In this document: one piece after another, positions 17,763 to 26,086 of the stretch
Layout of the letters: the number at the start of each line of letters is the position of its first letter
How positions within the stretch are numbered: position 1 is the stretch's first letter
DNA from: an uncultured Kangiella sp.
GTDB lineage: Bacteria > Pseudomonadota > Gammaproteobacteria > Enterobacterales > Kangiellaceae
NCBI GenBank assembly: GCA_947498625.1
Contig: CANMKR010000003.1
Location: 434,001 to 498,000 of the forward strand
Direction: 5' to 3'
DNA: 64,000 bases
Position numbers and translations under genes: made by a program
The notes under the pieces: model-generated
Seen by the model: only the letters and a program-made list of their open reading frames with translations
What the model was told of the DNA's origin: nothing
Databases searched by the model: none

Positions 17763-17945
17763 ATGAGTAAATATAAAGGTCCAACGGAAGGTGGTAGTGG
17801 CGGAAAGCGAGGGCATTCAAATATGGAGCACTGGATAACAACTGAAGAAATCAAAGAATCTAGTAAGTCACGTCGCAGAAATAAAGAGAAGAATGAAATA
17901 CGTCGCGAAATTCAAGAAATTAAACAAAATGAAAGTATTAAGTAA
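17763..17945 (+). CDS. Small basic protein with GGSGGKRGHSNMEHW motif
   Basis: A 60-residue protein. The N-terminal half is glycine-rich (KGPTEGGSGGKRGHSNMEHW) and the C-terminal half is a charged Lys/Glu/Arg helix. I recall similar small RGHSNM(D/E)HW proteins as conserved hypotheticals in many bacteria; no function is known to me. It precedes and overlaps the next gene by 17 bases. The ribosome-binding site is weak (AAAGAAA). It lies in the cassette-like island. Confidence 0.6.
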   Translation: MSKYKGPTEGGSGGKRGHSNMEHWITTEEIKESSKSRRRNKEKNEIRREIQEIKQNESIK

Positions 17946-18210
17946 AGCACTTCTATGGGCATTAATAAGCATTCCTATTTCATGGTTTGGGCTAGAGGCG
18001 GGATATGCACTTGCACATGGCTCACTGCTAATACTGGTTCCGTTTGTGATAACTGGATATTTGATCACGGTTAGCATGTTTGAAGAGGGGCAACCTGAGT
18101 ACGTTTTTGAAATTATATTCTATATATCTCAGTATCTTTCTTACTTCCTTATAATTTATGCAGGGATGAAGCTGAAAAATCACTTTAGTGGTAAACATGA
18201 AAACACATAA
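17929..18210 (+). CDS. Small membrane protein in cassette-like island
   Basis: A protein of about 93 residues with three predicted membrane segments (roughly residues 5-22, 27-46 and 61-82). No family is recognised. I start it at the ATG at 17929, which opens directly into a lysine-plus-hydrophobic leader; an in-frame ATG at 17893 would overlap the previous gene more. Its TAA stop lies inside CATAACAAGGCG, a layout typical of genes in integron cassettes. Confidence 0.6.
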   Translation: MKVLSKALLWALISIPISWFGLEAGYALAHGSLLILVPFVITGYLITVSMFEEGQPEYVFEIIFYISQYLSYFLIIYAGMKLKNHFSGKHENT

Positions 18211-18236
18211 CAAGGCGCAACAATCACGGCGTTATG
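18206..18236 (+). repeat. attC-like cassette boundary (short, possibly deleted)
   Basis: CATAACAAGGCG at the start and GGCGTTATG at the end look like the outer edges of an integron attC site. The outer arms CATAAC and GTTATG are perfectly complementary. At 31 bases it is much shorter than known functional attC sites (about 57 or more), so it may be a deletion derivative. The upstream gene's stop codon lies inside it. Confidence 0.45.
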
Positions 18237-18261
18237 TTTCTATACTAATGAATAAAAGACT

Positions 18262-18702
18262 ATGTCACTACCAGCATCGATAAAAGAATACCTAAAAAAT
18301 CATATTCAGTTTTGCTATAGCGAAAAACTCGATGAAACAGCAGAAGACGTAAAATGGTTTCAGGAAAACCTTGGCATAAAGAAATCTGACTCTGCATTTA
18401 TAACGTTCTTTTCTGCTGTTGCATTCCCTCCATGTGGTAATGGTGCTGAACTTCTACCGCTCGAAAACATTTTAGAGAATGCCGCTATCGATCAAGAAGA
18501 CGAAGAGCTTCCAGAATCAATAGGAAAAAAATTCCTTCGACTCACATCATTTGAAGGCGAAGGCGCTTATTATATAAATTCCGAAACTGATCAAGTCTAC
18601 GATGTGCCTTGGGGAGCAGAAGTAGATTTAGTTAAGAATCAACACCCTGAGCTTGCCTCAAACTTCGGAGAGTTTCTTGAAAAATACTATGCACAAACAT
18701 AA
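18262..18702 (+). CDS. SMI1/KNR4 (SUKH)-like protein
   Basis: A 146-residue acidic protein. LPASIKEYLKN at the start, GNGAELLPLENILEN in the middle, and FEGEGAYYINSETDQVYDVPWGAE followed by FGEFLEKYY at the end follow the SUKH (SMI1/KNR4) pattern known from toxin-immunity proteins. The assignment is by pattern and not by search. No toxin gene lies next to it. Its TAA stop is part of CATAACAAGACG, another attC-like left edge. Confidence 0.6.
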   Translation: MSLPASIKEYLKNHIQFCYSEKLDETAEDVKWFQENLGIKKSDSAFITFFSAVAFPPCGNGAELLPLENILENAAIDQEDEELPESIGKKFLRLTSFEGEGAYYINSETDQVYDVPWGAEVDLVKNQHPELASNFGEFLEKYYAQT

Positions 18703-18755
18703 CAAGACGAATCTACATCGACTCGCTAACACGCTACGTTCGCAGGGTTCAACTC
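18698..18755 (+). repeat. Truncated attC-like sequence after the SUKH-like gene
   Basis: It begins CATAACAAGACG, as at the end of the previous small gene, and continues with AACACGCTACGTTCGCAGGG, which has the look of an attC interior. No matching GTTATG right edge follows before the end of lysC, so the site would be truncated. Confidence 0.35.
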
Positions 18756-20174
18756 CTAAACTTTAATCAGATCCTGATGCAATACTCCTAAAATCGTTTC
18801 TGCCTGCTCATCATTCACTAAAAAGGATAAATGGTGATCGCTAGAAGTATGGCTCAATAATAGCCACTGTTCAGGTAAGTGCCCTTCTTCAATTTGTAAC
18901 AGATGCCATAAGGCTTGACTTGCTTGGCAGCCTACCAAAGTAATAATAGCGCTATGGGACAATAAAACACTTAAGCAAACTTCCGCTAGCTTACCGGATA
19001 GTTCATCTAGAATTTCTGCGGTATAAACGCTATTACTATGATCGATTTCTAACACTAATGACTCTTTGGTCGAAGCTAAAAGCTCACTGGTTAGGCCAAA
19101 TTCATTAATGATGGCAAAAACCTTTTGCAGCGTATCTGGCTGCTGCCCTCTTCTTCCTAACAGCAGAGTAATCACAGGAATATTCTGCCTGATAGCTAAG
19201 GCTTTTACCCACTTGGACTCATCATAGCTGTCATTAACTAGAGTGCCCTCCTCGCTAGGCTTTTTTGTGCTGCGAACTTCTATTGAAATTCGCTGTGGGG
19301 CGACAGCGCTTAAGCAACGCGGGTGCAAGACTTTGGCGCCTGATTGGGCTAAATCAAACGCTTCGTTATAACTGAGTTGTTTGAGTTTAACCGCTGCTTT
19401 CACTTTACGCGGATCACAAGAATAGATGCCATCAACATCGGTCCAGATTTGCAGTAGTTGCGCAGATAACAAGCTCGAAAAATAGGCAGCAGAAGTATCA
19501 GAGCCTTCGCGTCCTAATAATACCGTCTGCCCATTGGCATTGCTGGCGATAAAACCCTGACTTAAAATTACATCCGCTTCATTCGCCCATTGCTCGCTTA
19601 GTTGATGGTTGGCTCGCGAGCGACAAACCGCATTTAAAAAATATTCATTCACATTCTTCGGCTCATCGTCTACTGCCGTCAAATGTTCTCTCGCATCGAC
19701 CCACTGAGTTTTAACTTTAAGATTTTCAGCAAGGTAAGCTTCACCAAGAGTCGATGATAATAACTCACCATGAGCTACCAGCTCAGCTCTATCACAAGGC
19801 GAAACCGTTTGTTTTTCTTTGATGTTAGCCACTGTGTTTTGCAAACTTTCAAACCACGGCTTGAGCAGCTCACTTGAAATTGAAAGTTCTGTCGCTAACT
19901 GCTTATGTCGCGCCATCACCGATTGTAAAAGTTCGCTTTCTTGTCCCGCAGCCGCATCTTGAGCAAGTTGCTCTAATTGGTTAGTGACATCTTTAAATGC
20001 TGAATGGATAACGGCAACCTTAAAACCTTGATCGAGATGGGTTAAGACTATCGACTGAATATTTTTCCAATCATCAATACTCGATACACTCGAGCCACCA
20101 AACTTTAATACCCGCCATTGCGGAGTGACATTTGATTCTAAACCGGCTGTTTCTGACATAGGCTTCTCAACCAT
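18756..20174 (-). CDS. lysC: Aspartate kinase
   Basis: Catalyses ATP-dependent phosphorylation of aspartate, the entry to lysine, threonine, methionine and diaminopimelate synthesis. The 472-residue protein has a kinase domain starting LKFGGSSVSS at about 23-32, an ADVILSQGFIAS segment, LLGREGSDTSAAY and the WTDVDGIYSCDPRK substrate-binding motif. A C-terminal ACT-like regulatory region (about 300-472) follows. About 18 residues precede the usual start; AAAGGA supports the ATG at 20174. Its start lies two bases after the stop of the zinc-finger gene, suggesting coupling. It resembles the kinase half of aspartokinase/DAP-decarboxylase fusions, but no decarboxylase is attached. Confidence 0.88.
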   Translation of the reverse strand: MVEKPMSETAGLESNVTPQWRVLKFGGSSVSSIDDWKNIQSIVLTHLDQGFKVAVIHSAFKDVTNQLEQLAQDAAAGQESELLQSVMARHKQLATELSISSELLKPWFESLQNTVANIKEKQTVSPCDRAELVAHGELLSSTLGEAYLAENLKVKTQWVDAREHLTAVDDEPKNVNEYFLNAVCRSRANHQLSEQWANEADVILSQGFIASNANGQTVLLGREGSDTSAAYFSSLLSAQLLQIWTDVDGIYSCDPRKVKAAVKLKQLSYNEAFDLAQSGAKVLHPRCLSAVAPQRISIEVRSTKKPSEEGTLVNDSYDESKWVKALAIRQNIPVITLLLGRRGQQPDTLQKVFAIINEFGLTSELLASTKESLVLEIDHSNSVYTAEILDELSGKLAEVCLSVLLSHSAIITLVGCQASQALWHLLQIEEGHLPEQWLLLSHTSSDHHLSFLVNDEQAETILGVLHQDLIKV

Positions 20175-20176
20175 GA

Positions 20177-20353
20177 TTAATCCTTTGCGGGGTCAGCTAA
20201 TTGAAATTGATTGCCACAATAAGGACAAGCCCCTTTGCCCTCATCGTCTAGGGGAATATAAACTCTAGGGTGCTGATCCCAAAGCGGATCATCCGGCATT
20301 GGGCAACTCAATGGTAAGTCTTTTTGGCTTATAGTTTTAACTGACTTTGTCAT
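20177..20353 (-). CDS. Zinc-finger domain protein (zf-CHCC type), 58 residues
   Basis: A small ORF read on the minus strand between glnE and lysC. It encodes 58 residues, ending GKGACPYCGNQFQLADPAKD. Cys17, His28, Cys43 and Cys46 form the Cys-His-Cys-Cys set of zf-CHCC proteins, which are related to the zinc-binding subunit of mitochondrial complex I. CPMPDDPLWDQHPRVYIPL is the usual central stretch. The stop codon lies two bases before the lysC start, and AAAGGA inside its 3' end would serve lysC. The function is unknown. Confidence 0.85.
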   Translation of the reverse strand: MTKSVKTISQKDLPLSCPMPDDPLWDQHPRVYIPLDDEGKGACPYCGNQFQLADPAKD

Positions 20354-20385
20354 AGATTATCCTCTTAATGATAAAGCTATTGTAC

Positions 20386-23295
20386 CTATTGCGAAGCAAA
20401 TGTCGAAGCCCACAATTCAGTGACCAATCGAATCGAAGTTTCAACTTTTTTAGGTTCAATCAAACCTGGCTCTGTGTCTAATCTTTTCTGATTAATCAAG
20501 GTTTGATACTGCTCATAGATCTGACTCAATTGTAGAGCTATTTCATGTTCAAGGCATTGTTGCTGTTGTAACCATTTGAGCCAAAAAGCATTACTATAAA
20601 TATTCGGTAGCTCAGTGATTTTTCTGCTTTGCTTTAATACCCAATACTGAACTAAGAACTCAATATCGACAAGGCCGCCATGACCTTGCTTTATATCCCA
20701 ATGCTGTTCAGTGCTACGATCAAGATTGGTCCGCATCTTTTGACGCATTTCAACAACGTCTTGCTTTAACTTTTCATCCGTTGACAACAAATCTAACCTT
20801 GTCGCTTTATATCTCTCGGCAAATGCCTTATCCCCAGCTACCGAGCGCGCCCGTGTTAAGGCTTGCTTTTCCCAAGTCCAAGCTTGTTCTTTTTGATAAC
20901 TGACAAAAGCCTCAAACTCACTCACCAATAAGCCTGAACGACCCGATGGCCTTAGTCTGGTATCCACTTCGTACAAGATCCCTTCGGCAGTACGCGTATT
21001 TAAATAATGCACTAAGCGCTGAGTTAAGCGAGTATAAAACTGAGAAGTTTCTATCGGTTTTTTGCCATTGGTCATCGCATCGGAATGGGCTTGATACAAA
21101 AAAACCAAATCCAGATCTGAGCCAAAACCAAGTTCATGGCTCCCCAGTTTGCCATAACCTAAAATCAGAAAGTCACTGACTTTATCCATTTTTGCATTTC
21201 CCGGCACACCATGTTTTTGCGCTATTTCATACCAACACAATTCCAATAACGCATCTAATACTAGCTCGGCGATGTCCGTTAATTGTCGAGTCACGTCTAA
21301 TATATTGAAGCGGTGATTTAAAAAGCCGGCGGCAACTTTAAACTGACTAGCCACTTTAAATCGGCCAATCGCTAATAGCCGCTCTTCAATATTATCATGC
21401 TCGACTCTCAGCAGACTCTGCCTGAGTAAGTCAGCTAAATCTTCTATGGATAGAATTTTCCCAAAGTTTGCTGGAAATAATAACTCATCCAGTAATGATG
21501 GAGATTGTTTGAGCTGTTCAACCAACCAATTAGAACGGCTGACTAGAATCATCAGATGCTCAAGCAGTGGCAAATTTTCAGCGAGCAATTCAAAGTAAGC
21601 AGTTCTTTTTCCTATCGCCTGTATCAGCGATAGTCCGCGCTCCAAAGTGACATTAGGGTTTGAACCTTTTTGCGTATATAAAACCAGATACGGTAATAAC
21701 TGGTTTAGTTTTTTCTGCCCCCGCTGACCTAACTTGTCATTAACGAAGTCTCTTTTAAATTTAATGGCCCGTTCTAGCAGTGTTTGATCAAAATCAGTCG
21801 GCGTATTAAAAGTAAATTCCTGACTGCTAGATAAGCTTAGGTATTTACTCAGGCGCTCTGCTTCGTCGTCTTGCTTGTCTGCATTGTTGCCATCGTGGAA
21901 CATTTGCTGGAAAAACTCTGCGACCTTATCTCTATGCACGTTTATTTCATTATGGAAGCTTTGCCAATCAGGAAAGTCCATCAGCAGTGCTAACTGTTGC
22001 TGTTCTTTTGGCTCGCTAGGCAAGTCTTGCGTTTGTTTATCTTTCCTAAACTGTAAAATATTTTCTACTGCTCTTAAAAATTCATAGGCTTTCGATAATT
22101 GCTCTGAATCTTCGTTAGTAATCAAACCTTTTTGGGTTAACACTCGAAGGCTTTGCCACCAGTTTTTAAGCTGTAATTCTGGATGTCGACCGCCACTAAT
22201 AAGCTGTAAACTTTGCACAATGAACTCTAATTCTCGAATGCCGCCATGACCAAGTTTGATGTTTTGATCTAAATTACGGTACTGTAGTTCAGTCGTGATT
22301 TTTTGTTTCAACTGCCTAATAGCATCCAGCACACTAAAGTCGATATAACGCCTAAAACTAAAAGGTTTAATAATAGTTTCGATATGTTTTTTTGCCTTAA
22401 TGTCTAGGCAAAAATAATCAGCTTTAATCATGGCGAACCGTTCCCACTCACGTCCCTGCTCAAGATAATAATCGGCCATCGCATCGAAGTTTAAGGTTAG
22501 CGCGCCACTTTCTCCATATGGTCTTAAGCGCATATCGACTCGATAGACAAAGCCGTCAGCGGTATTTTCATGCAGCAACGCAATCAGTTTTTGCGCCAAT
22601 CGTCGGAAGTACTTTTGATTATCAATGGAGCGAGTGGATTGGCTAGAGTCAGTAGATTGGTTGGGATCAGCATCAGTAGCCAGCGACGCCGTTTCGCCCT
22701 CTTCTGGATAACAAAAAATTAAATCAATATCCGAAGAGAAATTGAGCTCGCCGCCCCCCAGCTTACCCATCAACATAATGACTAGATCTTGATGAGGATA
22801 ATTAGCTGAGCTTGCTACGCCATATTGTTGACTCAAGCTATGCTTTACCCAGCGATAGGCACTACTAATTAACTGTCTTGCCAATAACGACTGCAAGGCG
22901 GTAATGTTTTGTATCGATAATGTTTTAGTAATTTGTAACGCTATACAGCAAATCGAATAGAAATGGCGTTGTTTTCTCAACCACTGTTTTAATTCAAACT
23001 CACTGAAGTCTTGCACGGGACTTTCTGAGATCGACTCAAAGATTTTTGTTAACTCTGAAAAATCTTTTTTAAGCAAAGCATCTATCTTTATAAGCCAGTC
23101 AGGCTCTTTAAGTGCCCATTCAAAAGCATAATCACTAGCAAACAGTAAATCTTTGCTCCAAAGCAAATTGCTCAAGGCTTGTTCTAGCGTAGCCGCTTCC
23201 GAGCTATTGTCTAATTTACTGCACCATTGAGCATAGCGATTTTCAGCTATTGTTTTAAACTCAGTTGGCAAAGTTTGAACTAGATGATTGTGCAA
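20386..23295 (-). CDS. glnE: Bifunctional glutamine synthetase adenylyltransferase/deadenylase GlnE
   Basis: Controls glutamine synthetase by attaching and removing AMP, in response to PII and glutamine. The 969-residue length matches E. coli GlnE. Two nucleotidyltransferase domains are visible. The N-terminal one has GKLGGGELNFSSDIDLIF near residues 177-195 and performs deadenylylation. The C-terminal one has GYGKLGSHELGFGSDLDLVF near 710-730 and performs adenylylation. The start is TTG with AGGATAGG a suitable distance upstream. glnE marks the start of a gene order shared with E. coli. Confidence 0.97.
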   Translation of the reverse strand: MHNHLVQTLPTEFKTIAENRYAQWCSKLDNSSEAATLEQALSNLLWSKDLLFASDYAFEWALKEPDWLIKIDALLKKDFSELTKIFESISESPVQDFSEFELKQWLRKQRHFYSICCIALQITKTLSIQNITALQSLLARQLISSAYRWVKHSLSQQYGVASSANYPHQDLVIMLMGKLGGGELNFSSDIDLIFCYPEEGETASLATDADPNQSTDSSQSTRSIDNQKYFRRLAQKLIALLHENTADGFVYRVDMRLRPYGESGALTLNFDAMADYYLEQGREWERFAMIKADYFCLDIKAKKHIETIIKPFSFRRYIDFSVLDAIRQLKQKITTELQYRNLDQNIKLGHGGIRELEFIVQSLQLISGGRHPELQLKNWWQSLRVLTQKGLITNEDSEQLSKAYEFLRAVENILQFRKDKQTQDLPSEPKEQQQLALLMDFPDWQSFHNEINVHRDKVAEFFQQMFHDGNNADKQDDEAERLSKYLSLSSSQEFTFNTPTDFDQTLLERAIKFKRDFVNDKLGQRGQKKLNQLLPYLVLYTQKGSNPNVTLERGLSLIQAIGKRTAYFELLAENLPLLEHLMILVSRSNWLVEQLKQSPSLLDELLFPANFGKILSIEDLADLLRQSLLRVEHDNIEERLLAIGRFKVASQFKVAAGFLNHRFNILDVTRQLTDIAELVLDALLELCWYEIAQKHGVPGNAKMDKVSDFLILGYGKLGSHELGFGSDLDLVFLYQAHSDAMTNGKKPIETSQFYTRLTQRLVHYLNTRTAEGILYEVDTRLRPSGRSGLLVSEFEAFVSYQKEQAWTWEKQALTRARSVAGDKAFAERYKATRLDLLSTDEKLKQDVVEMRQKMRTNLDRSTEQHWDIKQGHGGLVDIEFLVQYWVLKQSRKITELPNIYSNAFWLKWLQQQQCLEHEIALQLSQIYEQYQTLINQKRLDTEPGLIEPKKVETSIRLVTELWASTFASQ

Positions 23296-23464
23296 AGAAA
23301 GACCTATCCTTCTTACCTGCTTTTTTATGGATTATGACACAGCTTTAACCAAGACCAAATAATGAAACGAGATATTGTTCAATTACACATATTTACAATT
23401 TGTATTTGTATCAACTGCCAGTTCATTGATAGGATAATTTCATCTCAAAAGAAGGAGTATCATT

Positions 23465-24058
23465 ATGGGATTTCTAGTTTTCTTGGGCATTCTAGTCGCA
23501 ATAGCCCTTTTCTTTGTTGCTATATACAACAAATTAATCGCTTTAAAAGAACGAGTGGCAAATGCATGGGCGCAAATTGATGTGCAACTGCAACGTCGTT
23601 ATGACCTGATTCCAAATCTGGTTGAAACCGCCAAAGGCTATATGGCACATGAAAAAGATACCTTAGAAGCAGTTATCAATGCTAGAAATAGCGCTGTCTC
23701 CGCAGGACAAGCCGCTGCCAGCGATCCTTCAGATCCAGACGCGATTAAAAACGTCATGGCCGCCGAGGGACAACTGACTGGTGCACTAGGTCGTCTTTTT
23801 GCTTTAGCGGAAGCCTACCCCGATTTAAAAGCGAATCAAACTATGGAACAGCTAATGGAAGAGCTAGCGACTACGGAAAATAAAATTTCTTTTGCGCGCC
23901 AAGCCTACAATGATGCGGTTATGCAATATAACGTCTATCAAGAACAATTCCCTAACAATCTTGTCGTTAACTTCTTCGGCGGTCATGCCAAAGCTGAAAT
24001 GTATGAAGTGGAAGATGAGGAAGCTAAAAAAGCAGTTAAGGTTTCATTCGATAATTAA
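23465..24058 (+). CDS. lemA: LemA family protein
   Basis: A 197-residue protein with one N-terminal transmembrane helix (about residues 3-20) followed by the LemA helical-bundle domain: NAWAQIDVQLQRRYDLIPNLVETAKGY is the family hallmark. LemA proteins often sit beside M48 peptidase genes, as here, and are thought to work with them at the envelope; the exact role is unknown. The start at 23465 is preceded by AAGGAG. The next gene starts 19 bases after its stop, so the two form an operon. Confidence 0.93.
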   Translation: MGFLVFLGILVAIALFFVAIYNKLIALKERVANAWAQIDVQLQRRYDLIPNLVETAKGYMAHEKDTLEAVINARNSAVSAGQAAASDPSDPDAIKNVMAAEGQLTGALGRLFALAEAYPDLKANQTMEQLMEELATTENKISFARQAYNDAVMQYNVYQEQFPNNLVVNFFGGHAKAEMYEVEDEEAKKAVKVSFDN

Positions 24059-24077
24059 TCAACTCTTATAATTCTAG

Positions 24078-26063
24078 ATGGACTTTTTTGAACACCAAGA
24101 AGCAGCTCGGAAAAAAACCAAGCTGCTTATTTTTTATTTTGTCTTAGCCGTTATCTTAATCGTGACGGCTTTAAATCTTATCGCCTATTTTGCATTAAGT
24201 GGTTTTAACGCTTCACAGGGGGGTAACGAAGCCTTATCACTTGCTCAATGGCCACAACAGCCCGGCTTTTTCTTTACCTCTGGCGCTGCACTTGGGTTAA
24301 TCGGGCTTGGCAGCTTATTTCGTTGGTTCCAACTTCGAGGCGGTGGCAAGTCTTTAGCAAAAATGGTCGGTGCAAGAGAAGTATTACCCGACTCCAATGA
24401 TCGATTAGAGCGTCGCCTTATCAATGTGGTCGAAGAAATGTCCATTGCTTCAGGCATGCCAGTGCCAACGCTTTATGTGATGGATGAAGAAGAAGCCATC
24501 AATGCCTTTGTCGCGGGACAAGAATCTTCTGATACCATCATGGTAGTTACTCGCGGAGCTCTAGAACAGCTATCTAGACAAGAGTTACAAGGTGTCGTAG
24601 CTCATGAATTCAGTCATATCTTTAATGGTGATATGAAAATTAATGTCCGCTTGATCAGCGTTCTTGCTGGGATTTTAATTTTGGGCCAAGCCGGTTATTA
24701 CGTCATGCGCAGCCTGCGTTATTCAGGCAGTCGTTCTAGCAATAAGGATAGCGGGAATTTAATAGCAGTCGTTATGGTAGTGGGTATTTCCATGTATATC
24801 ATAGGCTCTATTGGCTTGTTTTTTGGTCGTATGATTAAAGCTGCTGTTTCGCGCCAGCGGGAGTTTTTAGCGGATGCTTCGGCGGTACAATATGCTAGAG
24901 ACAATCAAGGTTTAGCCGGAGCCTTTATCAAAATTGCTCAGCAGTCTTCTTTACTAGAGAGTCGTTACGCAGAAGAAACCAGTCACATGTGTATTGCTGA
25001 GCCTATTAAACTCAATTTTTCCAGTTTAGCCACTCATCCGCCCATCGATAAACGCTTGGATGCCATCATGCCCGATTGGCAAGACTTTCAGCGTCAGCAA
25101 TTAAATAAAGCTAAACGTAAAGCAGAAAGAAGCGCTGATGAGCAAGCTCGCAAGGAAAAAGCTAAACAGAAAAAAGGGTTTGAGGCCTTTGGTGGCGAAG
25201 CGGTATTAGCCGGTATGGGTGGTTTAATTGAAACGGTTGGCAGTCCAACCACCTTGCACTTACATGCCGCTAACGCATTGCTATTGGCGATGCCTGAAGT
25301 GTTGCGAACAGCGGCGCATAACCATCACGCATCAAGCCATGCTATGCATTTGGTGTTTGCTTTATTAGTCAGCGACGATGGCCAAGTCGAGGAGTCAGCC
25401 TTAAACTTAATTGCCAAACAATATGGTGAATCCAGCAAAGAAGAAGTGTTAAAACTGGCAAGCCATATGACTTCTAATAAGCGCTATTTGCGCCTAGCGA
25501 TACTCGATATGGCAATACCCAGTATTCGCCGACTCTCAAAAACTGAGCGTAAGCACTTTTTAGCCTTACTAAAAGAATTAATCCACATGGATAAACAGGT
25601 TAGTCAGTTCGAATATATTTTGTATTCACTGGTTAGAAAAAGCCTGACCGCTCCAAATGCTAGCAGTAAGAGCTATATAAAACGCTTTAGCAAGGCGCAA
25701 ACTGAAATTCAGTTGATATTGTCTGCGGTTGTTCATGCCAGTCAAAATAATGAAGCTGAAAAACAACAATTATTTAACACACTGATCGTCGGTTTTTCTG
25801 ATAAAACAATGGAGTTGCTGCCGAATAATTTTGAAGCAGAATCTTTTCATAAGGCACTTTTAGTCCTTAATAAACTAACTCCGCTATTAAAGAAAGCGCT
25901 ACTCAATGCTTTTGAAGAAGCCATCCAAGCCGACGGTATCGCACAAGTTGAAGAGATTGAGTTGTTCCGTGCGATCTGCGAGTTTCTGGATTGTCCGCTG
26001 CCGAGAATTTTAGAAAATTACAGTCAAGACGTTGCCCATAAAATTCATGGCTCAAAGCTTTAG
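24078..26063 (+). CDS. M48 family membrane zinc metallopeptidase (HtpX-like) with long C-terminal domain
   Basis: A 661-residue protein. Two N-terminal membrane helices (about 17-40 and 60-80) are followed by the peptidase domain with HEFSH near residues 175-179 as the HExxH zinc site. Two more helices (about 195-212 and 228-255) precede REFLADASAVQYAR, which carries the third zinc ligand. From about residue 345 a cytosolic helical region of some 300 residues follows, much longer than in HtpX (about 290 residues in total). ADGIAQVEEIELFRAICEFLDC near the end resembles a tellurite-resistance TerB-like tail. It is paired with lemA. Confidence 0.9.
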   Translation: MDFFEHQEAARKKTKLLIFYFVLAVILIVTALNLIAYFALSGFNASQGGNEALSLAQWPQQPGFFFTSGAALGLIGLGSLFRWFQLRGGGKSLAKMVGAREVLPDSNDRLERRLINVVEEMSIASGMPVPTLYVMDEEEAINAFVAGQESSDTIMVVTRGALEQLSRQELQGVVAHEFSHIFNGDMKINVRLISVLAGILILGQAGYYVMRSLRYSGSRSSNKDSGNLIAVVMVVGISMYIIGSIGLFFGRMIKAAVSRQREFLADASAVQYARDNQGLAGAFIKIAQQSSLLESRYAEETSHMCIAEPIKLNFSSLATHPPIDKRLDAIMPDWQDFQRQQLNKAKRKAERSADEQARKEKAKQKKGFEAFGGEAVLAGMGGLIETVGSPTTLHLHAANALLLAMPEVLRTAAHNHHASSHAMHLVFALLVSDDGQVEESALNLIAKQYGESSKEEVLKLASHMTSNKRYLRLAILDMAIPSIRRLSKTERKHFLALLKELIHMDKQVSQFEYILYSLVRKSLTAPNASSKSYIKRFSKAQTEIQLILSAVVHASQNNEAEKQQLFNTLIVGFSDKTMELLPNNFEAESFHKALLVLNKLTPLLKKALLNAFEEAIQADGIAQVEEIELFRAICEFLDCPLPRILENYSQDVAHKIHGSKL

Positions 26064-26085
26064 GTTTGAGCCACTTTCTTTCAGA
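26049..26085. terminator. Hairpin spanning the M48 gene stop codon
   Basis: GGCTCAAA (26049-26056) and TTTGAGCC (26065-26072) form a perfect eight-base stem whose loop holds the TAG stop codon of the peptidase gene. A pyrimidine-rich run, ACTTTCTTTC, follows. It is probably a terminator for lemA-M48; it could also slow the convergent GGDEF-EAL transcript. Confidence 0.5.
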
Positions 26086-26086
26086 T

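Noticed and set aside
17553-17816. Minus-strand ORF of 87 codons in the gap before the cassette island
   Set aside because: It has no ribosome-binding site and atypical composition, and it overlaps the start of a better plus-strand gene.
18741-18756. tRNA-like T-arm (GGGTTCAACTCC)
   Set aside because: No acceptor stem, anticodon arm or D-arm surrounds it. It fits better as part of the attC-like sequence.
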